A stretch of DNA of 64,000 nt. Origin: Rhodocyclales bacterium. Its GTDB lineage: Bacteria; Pseudomonadota; Gammaproteobacteria; Burkholderiales; Rhodocyclaceae. A program made the position numbers and the translations under genes. Each line of letters begins with the position of its first letter. The stretch's first letter is position 1. Positions 30,384 through 37,962 of the stretch are shown piece by piece. The notes beneath the pieces are model-generated. The model saw nothing but the letters and a program-made list of their open reading frames with translations. It was not told the origin of the DNA and did no database searches. The DNA is taken from positions 97,323-161,322 of the forward strand of contig JACRLX010000025.1 of assembly GCA_016235165.1 (NCBI GenBank), in the 5' to 3' direction.

Positions 30384-30997
30384 TGGCTCAGAGAAATGAC
30401 TCCGGGGTTGCTACGGTACTGGCTATTGGCGTTTTCATTGCCGTCGTGGCGACGTGGGTTTTCATATCACCCGCCGTGATTCGATCAGCCTGGATGACTG
30501 AGCGTGGCGAAGTCTATGCCCTTGCAGGTGAAGGTGAGCACGTGGTCTATGGTCAGGCTGTCCGTGGACTTAAGGATTCGATGTCGAAGGACTTCCAGGG
30601 CTTTCTGACCGAAGCGGAATCCATCGGGCAAGGACCTTTGGGGAACGCGAGCCTCAGTCAATGGATGCGCTCGCGTATCGAGGCGACCTGGCTATGGGTA
30701 GGTCTATTGGTGTACCGGCTGCATGTGTTGATCGGATGGCTTGTTCCCGGTATTCCACTTGCCATCGTTGCCTATCTGGATGGACATTACATTCGGGAGA
30801 TACGCAAGTTCTCCTTTGTTGCCCAAAGCCCAATCCGCCACAAGTTGGGGATTCGTGTCATGTGGGTGGTGCTGGTGGGGCTCTCCTGTTGGTTGTTGAT
30901 TCCGGTTCCGCTCCCCGCCCTGATTGCCCCGGCGCTGACGGTGTCTCTGTCGTATTCACTATGGCTCTGGGTCAGCAATCTTCAGAAGCGGCTATAA
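30383..30997 (+). CDS. DUF4400-type membrane protein downstream of TraD
   Basis: A 204-residue protein with an N-terminal helix (VLAIGVFIAVVATWVFIS), a central WLWVGLLVYRLHVLIGWLVPG region and two C-terminal helices. LDGHYIREIRKFSFVAQSPI is the signature of the DUF4400 proteins that follow traD in SXT and IncA/C transfer regions (TraJ-like). Start overlaps the traD stop. Role: probably accessory to the coupling protein. Confidence 0.75.
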   Translation: MAQRNDSGVATVLAIGVFIAVVATWVFISPAVIRSAWMTERGEVYALAGEGEHVVYGQAVRGLKDSMSKDFQGFLTEAESIGQGPLGNASLSQWMRSRIEATWLWVGLLVYRLHVLIGWLVPGIPLAIVAYLDGHYIREIRKFSFVAQSPIRHKLGIRVMWVVLVGLSCWLLIPVPLPALIAPALTVSLSYSLWLWVSNLQKRL

Positions 30998-31020
30998 GCG
31001 GAATAGGAGATCCGGACGGT

Positions 31021-32115
31021 TTACTGACTATTTTCAAAAAACAGCGAACTGCTCTTGCAGTCAGCGCACTCACGGTAGAACTTTAGGCTGTCCTTGCGGA
31101 TACGTTCCTTGTGTCCCGCGACACCACAGCCAATCTTGATCGGCGTGTTTCCATCGCAATCGGCGCACTTGAAGTAATAGCCGAATTTTCCATATTGCGC
31201 GGAAATCTTCGCACTTCCGCATGCGCGGCAGACCGGGGTTGCGTTGGTCAGCGCGATCGGTTGCGGCGTGGTCGGCGCCGGTATATGGGTGGGTAAGGCT
31301 ACTGGTGCTTTTGGTTCAGATACTTTCGGGGCCGTCGTCACCGGTGACTCGGCTGGGATTGCCGGTGTAGGGATGGGTCGGTGCGGCAATTTGTTTAATC
31401 CAAACTTTGCCAGCCAATCGAACCGAATCGGTTTGTGAAGTCGGGCGATCTGTGTTGCCACGTTTTCCAATGTGTCACTGCCGATGATTTTGGCTGTCGC
31501 GAGAATGCCGTTCTCGTCGACGGCCTTGTCGACGTGCTTGAAAAACTGATCGTTCTTGATGACGCACTCGATGCCGTCGATCTTGACCTCAGGCCGGCTA
31601 ATCCTGGCACCCTTGGATACCAGCACGAGGCTTTTCAGGTCAGGCTTGATGGTGAAGCCCAAACGCTTTGGAAGGTCCACCATTCCGGCATCAAGGATGC
31701 GTTTCAGAATCAGGATGTGCCGTTCGTTTTGCTCGATTGGGGACGGAACGCCATAGGGTTTGTGGTTGAAGAAGGCAGTGAATTCGCCATGGTTATTGAT
31801 CGCGACCCCTTCGGAAAAATGCTTGCTCTCGCACACCCATATGTCCAGCCAACGATTGATGACAAGGTGATCAATCTGAGCAACCAGATCACCGAACTCG
31901 ACGCGTAGATCATGGATGATCGCCCAGTTACGGGATTCTCCGTAACGGACCTTCATTTCCTGCGTTGCCTCGCTTTCGCCACGAACTCCTGCCTTGATAT
32001 TGCGAACCTCCTGCTCGATCCGCTTGCGGATCTCGGGAGTTGCTGATGGATGGGCCAGCAGCGATTGAAGGGTGTCGATGTTCGTCGATTTGTCGTCAGC
32101 GTGCTTGATGATCAT
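31021..32115 (-). CDS. NERD-domain nuclease-like protein with zinc ribbons
   Basis: About 364 residues. The NERD core is visible as GESEATQEMKVRYGESRNWA, AQIDHLVINRWLDIWVCESK and FNHKPYGVPSPIEQNERHI. D and ExK residues in IDHL ... VCESKHF fit the nuclease-like fold. A proline-rich linker follows, then cysteine pairs CRACGSAK and CADCDGN and CADCKSS, topoisomerase-like zinc ribbons. The frame is open to 32232, but that runs through the operator; MIIKHADDK at 32115 is a sensible start, though its ribosome site is weak. It sits on the opposite strand between traD and pilus genes, which marks it as cargo; possible defence or DNA-processing function. Confidence 0.7.
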   Translation of the reverse strand: MIIKHADDKSTNIDTLQSLLAHPSATPEIRKRIEQEVRNIKAGVRGESEATQEMKVRYGESRNWAIIHDLRVEFGDLVAQIDHLVINRWLDIWVCESKHFSEGVAINNHGEFTAFFNHKPYGVPSPIEQNERHILILKRILDAGMVDLPKRLGFTIKPDLKSLVLVSKGARISRPEVKIDGIECVIKNDQFFKHVDKAVDENGILATAKIIGSDTLENVATQIARLHKPIRFDWLAKFGLNKLPHRPIPTPAIPAESPVTTAPKVSEPKAPVALPTHIPAPTTPQPIALTNATPVCRACGSAKISAQYGKFGYYFKCADCDGNTPIKIGCGVAGHKERIRKDSLKFYRECADCKSSSLFFENSQ

Positions 32116-32209
32116 TGGCGATTCCGTTGGCAGTGTTGGATCGGTACGCCCGTCATCATATCCAATGTCATTGCGCTGCACTACGACCAATTCAACTCTC
32201 GTTGATTCT

Positions 32210-32238
32210 CGAAATGCGTCCATAAAGGTCACATTTCG
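32210..32238. promoter_or_regulatory. 29-bp spaced palindrome, copy 6
   Basis: CGAAATG-CGTCC-ATAAA-GGTCA-CATTTCG. Lies between the NERD gene and the divergent T4SS operon, 30 bases before the transglycosylase start. Confidence 0.65.
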
Positions 32239-32267
32239 GCTGCGCAGGCAGCTGCTCGCTCCCTACC

Positions 32268-32696
32268 ATGCGGGCCATGAATCGCATTCTGGTCGCAGCC
32301 CACTTTCTGCTGTTTTCGCTTTCGAGCCACGCCCATTGTTTTGAACAGGCAGGGGCACGCTATGGAGTTGCTCCTGCGTTGCTCGAAGCCATCTCGACCG
32401 TCGAGTCCGGAGGAAATCCGCAAGCGCGGAATTTGAACCGGGATGGCAGCGAAGATCTTGGCCACATGCAAATCAACAGTCGTTGGCTGGGGATTCTTGC
32501 CAGCTACGGAATTGATCGACAGAAGCTGCTTGATCCCTGTCTCAACACGCATGTCGGCGCCTGGATACTTGCGCAGAACGTTCGCCAGCATGGATACGGC
32601 TGGGAGGCGGTAGGTGCCTATAACGCACGCTCACCGGCCAAGCGGAATGCCTATGCCCACCGCGTAGCTGCCCGACTCAAGTCATGGCGATCCTGA
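32268..32696 (+). CDS. Lytic transglycosylase of the transfer system
   Basis: A 142-residue exported protein: signal peptide to about SSHAH, then CFEQAGARYGVAPALLEAIS, TVESGGNPQARN with the catalytic glutamate, DLGHMQINSRWL and VGAYNARSP. These are SLT motifs of VirB1/orf169-type enzymes that open the peptidoglycan for the secretion channel. ATG at 32268 or 32277. First gene of the T4SS operon, directly after the operator. Confidence 0.88.
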   Translation: MRAMNRILVAAHFLLFSLSSHAHCFEQAGARYGVAPALLEAISTVESGGNPQARNLNRDGSEDLGHMQINSRWLGILASYGIDRQKLLDPCLNTHVGAWILAQNVRQHGYGWEAVGAYNARSPAKRNAYAHRVAARLKSWRS

Positions 32697-33316
32697 TGCG
32701 CATGCTGAGCCTCGGATCGGCCTTCGCTCTGATGGGCTGTAGCACAGCACCTGAGCTTCCGGTATCGGACCATATCCGCCACGGCATTGGCTGGATAGAT
32801 CGTCAATTCTCGACGTGCGCGGAAGCGAACTGTCCTCGCACTACGCAAAAGACCCTGGCCGTCATCGAGCGATCCAGAAGTGCGATCACTGTCGCGCCGC
32901 AGCCACCAATTGATCCGGCACCTTCGTCGCCTCTGACAAGTGAGCAGATCAATGAGCATGTCATTCATTTTGATTTCGGAAAGAGTCATCTGACCGAGGT
33001 CGAGGCAAGAAAGATGAATGCACTTCTGCCTAAAGCAAAGAAATCGATCCGTATCGAGGTGATCGGTCGAACCGATGACATCGGTACCAGGGCTTTCAAT
33101 GATCGGCTGGCGAGGCAGCGTGCCGACACCGTCAGGGATTGGCTTGTCCGGCAGGGGATTTTGGCATTGATCACGGTGGATGCGGAGGGCATGTGTTGTT
33201 ACGTGGACGGTTCTCGGACTGAAGCCGCTCGCCGCCAAAACCGGCGCGTGGAAATTCGTTTGGTGCATCTCGTTGCAAAGCGGGATGTGGTCAGCAACAG
33301 CAAGGGAGTGCAATGA
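32696..33316 (+). CDS. OmpA-family lipoprotein
   Basis: About 206 residues. MRMLSLGSAFALMGCS gives a lipobox (LMGC), and the C-terminal half VIHFDFGKSHLTEVEARKMN, VIGRTDDIGTRAFNDRLARQ and RRQNRRVEIRLV is an OmpA-type peptidoglycan-binding domain. ATG at 32696 overlaps the previous stop (TGATG); an ATG four codons earlier is possible. Probably anchors the transfer apparatus to the cell wall. Confidence 0.85.
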   Translation: MRMLSLGSAFALMGCSTAPELPVSDHIRHGIGWIDRQFSTCAEANCPRTTQKTLAVIERSRSAITVAPQPPIDPAPSSPLTSEQINEHVIHFDFGKSHLTEVEARKMNALLPKAKKSIRIEVIGRTDDIGTRAFNDRLARQRADTVRDWLVRQGILALITVDAEGMCCYVDGSRTEAARRQNRRVEIRLVHLVAKRDVVSNSKGVQ

Positions 33317-33317
33317 A

Positions 33318-33521
33318 GTGAAGTTACCTCATACCCGCGGATTTATCCGCGACATCGCTATCGCCGGCGGATTCATCGCCATCGGCATCCTCGCCCCGGG
33401 CTCGCCCATCGAAAGCGGTTTTGAAGCCCATCTGGGTGGAATTTCGGTTGGCCTGGGACTGGGCTGGCTCATCAAGTGTTTTATCGATCTTCAAGGGGGA
33501 AGTCATGCAAAGCAGTCGTAA
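33318..33521 (+). CDS. 67-residue membrane protein before the pilin gene
   Basis: GTG start with GGAG upstream. Begins MKLPHTRGFIRDIAIAGGFI with a hydrophobic stretch IAIAGGFIAIGIL and a second one GISVGLGLGWLIKCFI. Overlaps the pilin gene by 17 bases. No family recognised; position suggests a pilus accessory. Confidence 0.6.
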   Translation: MKLPHTRGFIRDIAIAGGFIAIGILAPGSPIESGFEAHLGGISVGLGLGWLIKCFIDLQGGSHAKQS

Positions 33522-33798
33522 TGCGTTGAAGGGCGCGCTCGCGCTCATGTTGCTGGTCGCCGCGACAGGCGCCATAGCAGGCACTACCGGTACAGAATTC
33601 CAGAGTCTCTATACCTGGCTCACCGGCCTCGTCCAAGGCTACTTTGGCAAGGCCGCCGCCGTCGCCGCAATTGGCCTGGGCGCGTTGTTTTCTCTGGCGC
33701 GGCTGAATCCGATAGCCATCCTGTCGGGCATCGGTTTCGCGGTATTCCTCCAATACGCCCCGACGATCGCCTCGGGCATCCTGACCGCGACGATCTGA
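33505..33798 (+). CDS. traA: TraA-type conjugative pilin precursor
   Basis: A 97-residue protein with a long signal peptide (LALMLLVAATGAIAG) and two hydrophobic segments in the mature part (AVAAIGLGALFSLARL and ILSGIGFAVFLQYAPTI), the layout of F-type/VirB2 pilins. AGGGGGA precedes ATG. The next gene is traL, the usual order. Confidence 0.8.
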   Translation: MQSSRNALKGALALMLLVAATGAIAGTTGTEFQSLYTWLTGLVQGYFGKAAAVAAIGLGALFSLARLNPIAILSGIGFAVFLQYAPTIASGILTATI

Positions 33799-33811
33799 GG
33801 CTGGCCCAGGC

Positions 33812-34102
33812 ATGGACGAGATCGGCTATATCCCAAAGTCCCTGGAAGCGCAGGAGCGCTTCCTGTGGTGGGATTTCGACCAGGCGATCCTGTTCCTGCT
33901 GGTTATGGGCATGGGCGTCGTTTCCGGGGCGATGGTGGCCGGGATGCTCTTCGGTGGCGTGGTCGCCTGGCAATACGGGCGCATCAAGACAGGCAAGCAT
34001 CCGAAGTTCGCGCTGCATGCCCTGTATTGGTGGCTGCCCAGCTGGATCGTGATCCGTGCTCGAGCGACACCGCCTTCGCACTATCGGTTCTTTCTGGGCT
34101 GA
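33812..34102 (+). CDS. traL: TraL pilus assembly protein
   Basis: A 96-residue inner-membrane protein: DEIGYIPKSLEAQERFLWWD, then hydrophobic LFLLVMGMGVVSGAMVAGML, and a late WLPSWIVIRARATPPSHYR. Matches the TraL family of F-like systems (type IV conjugative transfer protein). Confidence 0.85.
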   Translation: MDEIGYIPKSLEAQERFLWWDFDQAILFLLVMGMGVVSGAMVAGMLFGGVVAWQYGRIKTGKHPKFALHALYWWLPSWIVIRARATPPSHYRFFLG

Positions 34103-34105
34103 CCC

Positions 34106-34732
34106 ATGAAGTTCAGCAAATTCACCGCCGAGCGGGACAACCAGCGCAACGAAATATTGTTCATGAGAATCGCGCTCGCCGGCCTGGTTCTGGCGCTGCT
34201 GGCGAACGCGGGGGCTTCGCTCACCGTGGCCGGTTCGGAACGGACGATTCTCGTCCCCCCTGAAATCCACCAATCCTTCTGGGTGAGCGGGCAGAAGGTT
34301 TCCGTGGAGTACCTGAAGGAAATGGCGTACTGGTATGCCGGGCTCGCGCTGAATATCACGCCCCATGTCGCCGAGTACCAAAAGGATCAGTTCCTCAAAT
34401 ACACCGCGCCCAGCGACTACGGCAGGCTACAGGCCGAGTTTGGCGCACGGGTGGACTTCATCCGCAAGAACAACACCTCGACCCAGTTCTCTACGCAGGC
34501 CATGACGGTCGACGAGTCGGCCATGAAGGTGGCGCTCTCTGGCGTGCTGCAAACCTGGGTTAGCGACAAGAAAGCCGCCGAGAAGCAGACGACCTATGTC
34601 GTCGGCTTTCGTTATCTCAACGGGAGACTCCATGTATCCGAGTTCAAGGAAACCAGCGACCAGGATCCCTTCGGGATCGCCGGCGCTGTTACCAATGCTC
34701 AAGCCGCTACTACTGGCACTGTGCCTCGCTAG
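34106..34732 (+). CDS. traE: TraE, VirB8-like channel protein
   Basis: A 208-residue protein with a cytoplasmic N terminus (TAERDNQRNEILFMRI), one membrane helix (residues about 22-44) and a periplasmic domain with SFWVSGQKVSVEYLKEMAYW. This fits TraE. It lies three bases behind traL and overlaps traK by 38 bases. Confidence 0.88.
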   Translation: MKFSKFTAERDNQRNEILFMRIALAGLVLALLANAGASLTVAGSERTILVPPEIHQSFWVSGQKVSVEYLKEMAYWYAGLALNITPHVAEYQKDQFLKYTAPSDYGRLQAEFGARVDFIRKNNTSTQFSTQAMTVDESAMKVALSGVLQTWVSDKKAAEKQTTYVVGFRYLNGRLHVSEFKETSDQDPFGIAGAVTNAQAATTGTVPR

Positions 34733-35390
34733 CGCCAGCTTGGCGGCGTTCGCGGGTCAAACCCTGGACGGCAGCCCAGACGATGGGCTCATCGCCACAA
34801 TGTCGCGCAGCGAACCCAACCTGATCCGGATCGAGGGGCGGAAGATTCGACGCATCCAGGGCGTCGAGGGCGAATTCCAGGTGACGCCGGACAAGGACAG
34901 CGGAGTGGCCTACGTAAAGCCTGCCGCGGACAAGTCCTTTCTGACACTGTTTGTCGCCGACGATGCCGGACGGCACTGGAAGCTGAATATCAAAGTGGCC
35001 GATGTTCCAGCCGAGACGATCGTGATACGTGATCGCAGCCGGCTGCGTCAGGAGCCCAAAGCGTTTGTCGCCGACGAATCGCGCAATGCCGCCATCCGTC
35101 GCGTCATGTTGGCCTTGGCGCGCGATGCAGAGCCGGAGGACATGATCGCCAAGGATGTCCTGGACATCGTTCCGCTCTGGAACGAAGCCCGCTTTGTCTT
35201 GGTGCGCACGCTGGAAGGCGCGCTCGTCGGCGAGAAGTACCAGCTGACCAATGTTTCCAAGCAACGGATGGTGATCGACGAGCGCGAACTCTATCGCCGT
35301 GGCGTACTCGCGGTGATGGTCGAGACGCTGGAGCTGGAGCCTGGCGAATCGACCCAGATCATGGTGGTGCTGGAGGGGCGCGATGGCTAA
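34695..35390 (+). CDS. traK: TraK, secretin-like outer channel protein
   Basis: A 231-residue exported protein: signal peptide LLLALCLASASLAAFAG, then NLIRIEGRKIRRIQGVEGEF and a C-terminal domain with YQLTNVSKQRMVIDERELYR and MVVLEG. Matches TraK, the VirB9-like component that pairs with TraB and TraV in the outer-membrane core complex. Start inside the traE end; stop overlaps traB. Confidence 0.88.
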   Translation: MLKPLLLALCLASASLAAFAGQTLDGSPDDGLIATMSRSEPNLIRIEGRKIRRIQGVEGEFQVTPDKDSGVAYVKPAADKSFLTLFVADDAGRHWKLNIKVADVPAETIVIRDRSRLRQEPKAFVADESRNAAIRRVMLALARDAEPEDMIAKDVLDIVPLWNEARFVLVRTLEGALVGEKYQLTNVSKQRMVIDERELYRRGVLAVMVETLELEPGESTQIMVVLEGRDG

Positions 35391-36651
35391 TCCGCCGCCG
35401 TCCAAGTTCGCCGGGGCCATTTCACGCCTGTCGCCGAAGCATCGGCAATACCTGATCCTCGGGTTGGGAATCGGCGCTTTCCTGTTGTTGGTATTTGGCG
35501 GCGTGGCCATCTGGGACAAACCGGTGCAGCTACCTCAGGGAAACAACCAGTCGCGACCGCAACCGATGCCGATTGCCACTCCTGGTGCTCAGGCCGATCC
35601 CCGTGATATCTGGATGAGCAAGAGCGCGGAACAGATGCGGCAAATGGAGGACATGATCCAGGGCTTGCGCCAGCAGGTCGATACGCTCGACAAGAAACCC
35701 ACGACCGTTGCGCCGCTGGCACTGACGTTGCCGCCTCCGCCAGCCCCGATGCCGGTGCAGACACCCATGTCGCCGCTGCCGCCACCGCCCATGCCGACTT
35801 CACTCAGTGGCGCGAAGGAGGACCGCACCACGGAACCGCCACCGCCGCCACGGCCCCCAGGCATTGCCTCCTTTGAGGTAAGCGATGCGCGCGTGGTGCC
35901 TCCGGAAACAGCAGGCAAGGCGGAGGCCAAACGCGACGCCCGCAGTTATGTCCCTTCGGGATCATTCTTTCGGGCGGCACTGCTCGGCGGACTGGATGCG
36001 CCGACCGGCGGGCAGGCGCAGAGCAATCCTCATCCGATTCTGATGCGGGTTCAGGACAACGCATTCCTGCCCAATCGCTACCGCTTCAAGATCAAGGAAT
36101 GCTTGGCATTGGGTGCAAGCCATGGCGACATCAGCTCGGAGCGTGCCTATATCCGGCTCGAATCACTTTCCTGCGTTCGCCATGACGGCAAGGCCATCGA
36201 TGTGCCGGTAAAGGGCTATGTCGTCGGCGAGGATGGCAAAGCCGGGATGCGCGGCCGTCTGGTGAGCAAACAAGGACAGGTGCTAGCCAACGCGCTGGTT
36301 GCCGGTATCGGCGCTGGCATCGGACAAGCCTTTCAGCAAAGCGCAACCACGATCTCGACCAATCCGCTGGGTTCCGTCGGCACCATCGATCCGGGCAAGC
36401 AGTTCCAGGCCGGTATCGGTACCGGAGTCGGTAAGGCCTTGGACCGCCTGTCCCAGTACTACATCACGCTGGCCGAAAAGATGTTCCCAATCATCGAAGT
36501 CGATGCCGGGCGCACCGTGGATGTGGTGTTCACCAAGGGATTCTCGCTTGAAACCGAATCGGCAGGCGGAGACCCCGATACCTACACCGATATCTGGCGG
36601 CGCGGCAGGGAAATCCAGAAAAAGCCGCTTGAACCCTACCAAGCCAATTGA
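35383..36651 (+). CDS. traB: TraB, VirB10-like channel scaffold
   Basis: A 422-residue protein: one N-terminal membrane helix (YLILGLGIGAFLLLVFGGVA), a coiled-coil region (QMRQMEDMIQGLRQQVD), a long proline-rich stretch (residues about 110-165), and the C-terminal VirB10 barrel domain with ILMRVQDNAFLPNRYRF and VFTKGFSLETESA. It spans the periplasm and links the inner-membrane motor to the outer-membrane ring. Confidence 0.93.
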   Translation: MANPPPSKFAGAISRLSPKHRQYLILGLGIGAFLLLVFGGVAIWDKPVQLPQGNNQSRPQPMPIATPGAQADPRDIWMSKSAEQMRQMEDMIQGLRQQVDTLDKKPTTVAPLALTLPPPPAPMPVQTPMSPLPPPPMPTSLSGAKEDRTTEPPPPPRPPGIASFEVSDARVVPPETAGKAEAKRDARSYVPSGSFFRAALLGGLDAPTGGQAQSNPHPILMRVQDNAFLPNRYRFKIKECLALGASHGDISSERAYIRLESLSCVRHDGKAIDVPVKGYVVGEDGKAGMRGRLVSKQGQVLANALVAGIGAGIGQAFQQSATTISTNPLGSVGTIDPGKQFQAGIGTGVGKALDRLSQYYITLAEKMFPIIEVDAGRTVDVVFTKGFSLETESAGGDPDTYTDIWRRGREIQKKPLEPYQAN

Positions 36652-36673
36652 CCTCGAACAGGAGTACGACAAC

Positions 36674-37399
36674 ATGAGCATCAAATTACCCATGGCCGTG
36701 CTCGGCCTCATTTTTGCCGTCGCCAGCTCGACCACCGTGGCGGCCGATGAGTCTGCCGAGGCACTGTCGGTCCGTCTCAAGGAGATGTATCCGGCCACCA
36801 AGATCGAGCGGGTGCAGCGCTCTGAAATCCCGTCGTTGTTTGAAGTCGTGATGGGTAAGAACGCGGCATACACCGACGCAACCGGCCGCTATTTCGTTTT
36901 CGGGCACCTGTTCGACATGAAGGAACAGCGCGATCTGACCGCCGAGCGGGTGGAGAAGGCGGCACGGGTTGCCTTCGGTGACTTGCCGCTGGCGGATGCC
37001 ATCAAAATCGTGCGTGGCAAGGGCGAGCGGGTGCTGGCGGTGTTTTCCGATCCGGATTGCCCGTATTGCCGACGTCTGGAATCGGAACTCGACAAGCTCG
37101 ACAACGTCACGCTCTATACCTTCCCCTATCCGCTCGAAGGTTTGCACCCCGAGGCCAGGGACAAGTCGATCGCCGTCTGGTGCGCGGCGAATCGCGCGCA
37201 GGCGTGGGCGGAGTTGATGAAATCGGGTAAGGCGCCGGCCAGCCGCAAGTGTGATCATCCGATCGAACGGAACATTCAGCTTGGCCAGCGTCTGGGCATT
37301 CAGGGGACGCCGATCTTGCTGTCTGCCGATGGCCGCATCCTGCCTGGCGCGGCACCAAAGGAACGCATCGAGCAGTGGCTGCTGGAGTCTGGGCGATGA
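36674..37399 (+). CDS. dsbC: DsbC-like disulfide isomerase of the transfer operon
   Basis: A 241-residue periplasmic protein with signal peptide (ending TTVAA), dimerisation domain ALSVRLKEMYPATKIERVQ and thioredoxin domain with CPYC in FSDPDCPYCRRLESELDKLD. A cis-proline loop GIQGTPILL follows. DsbC homologues are standard in F-type and SXT transfer operons, where they mature cysteine-rich Tra proteins. ATG at 36674. Confidence 0.93.
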   Translation: MSIKLPMAVLGLIFAVASSTTVAADESAEALSVRLKEMYPATKIERVQRSEIPSLFEVVMGKNAAYTDATGRYFVFGHLFDMKEQRDLTAERVEKAARVAFGDLPLADAIKIVRGKGERVLAVFSDPDCPYCRRLESELDKLDNVTLYTFPYPLEGLHPEARDKSIAVWCAANRAQAWAELMKSGKAPASRKCDHPIERNIQLGQRLGIQGTPILLSADGRILPGAAPKERIEQWLLESGR

Positions 37400-37962
37400 G
37401 CATCGGCCAGACGCTGCTCGTCCCGCTCATGCTCGGGCTGGCTGGCTGTGCCGGCATGACCGGCCTGGATGGACAGGGGGGCTTTTCCTGCAAGGCGCCG
37501 GACGGTATTTCCTGCGCTTCGCTGTCTGGCGTCTATGCCAATGCGGTGCAGAACAATCTGCCGGGGCAACGTCCTGCGGTCAAACCGGGCAATGCCTTGA
37601 ATGCTCAGGCCAGGATCGATGCGATGGCCCCGCGCTCTGGCGATCCCTTGAGAAGTGCGCAGAAGGTGCGTCGCGTGTGGCTGGCTCCTTGGGAAGATGA
37701 CGACGAGGTGCTGCACGATCAGTCCTATTTCTACATGGTTGTCGATTCCGGCCGCTGGCAGATCGAGCACTCTCGGCGCAAGGCGACGGAAGGCTACCGC
37801 CCGGTCGTGCCGCCGAAGACGTTCGCGCCTCAATCGCCACCAACGGGTGGACAGTCCCTGCAAATGGAGCGTGCATCGCCACCGAGTGGCGCGATGTTGC
37901 CGACCCTACCGCCCGGATCGTCTGCGCGCTCGGTGCCGTCCGTGTCTGGCGAGGGGGAGTGA
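37396..37962 (+). CDS. traV: TraV outer-membrane lipoprotein
   Basis: A 188-residue lipoprotein: lipobox LGLAGCAG, then GFSCKAPDGISCASLSGVYA with the paired cysteines typical of TraV, and a proline-rich end. ATG overlaps the dsbC stop (ATGA). With TraK and TraB it forms the outer-membrane core. Confidence 0.85.
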   Translation: MSIGQTLLVPLMLGLAGCAGMTGLDGQGGFSCKAPDGISCASLSGVYANAVQNNLPGQRPAVKPGNALNAQARIDAMAPRSGDPLRSAQKVRRVWLAPWEDDDEVLHDQSYFYMVVDSGRWQIEHSRRKATEGYRPVVPPKTFAPQSPPTGGQSLQMERASPPSGAMLPTLPPGSSARSVPSVSGEGE

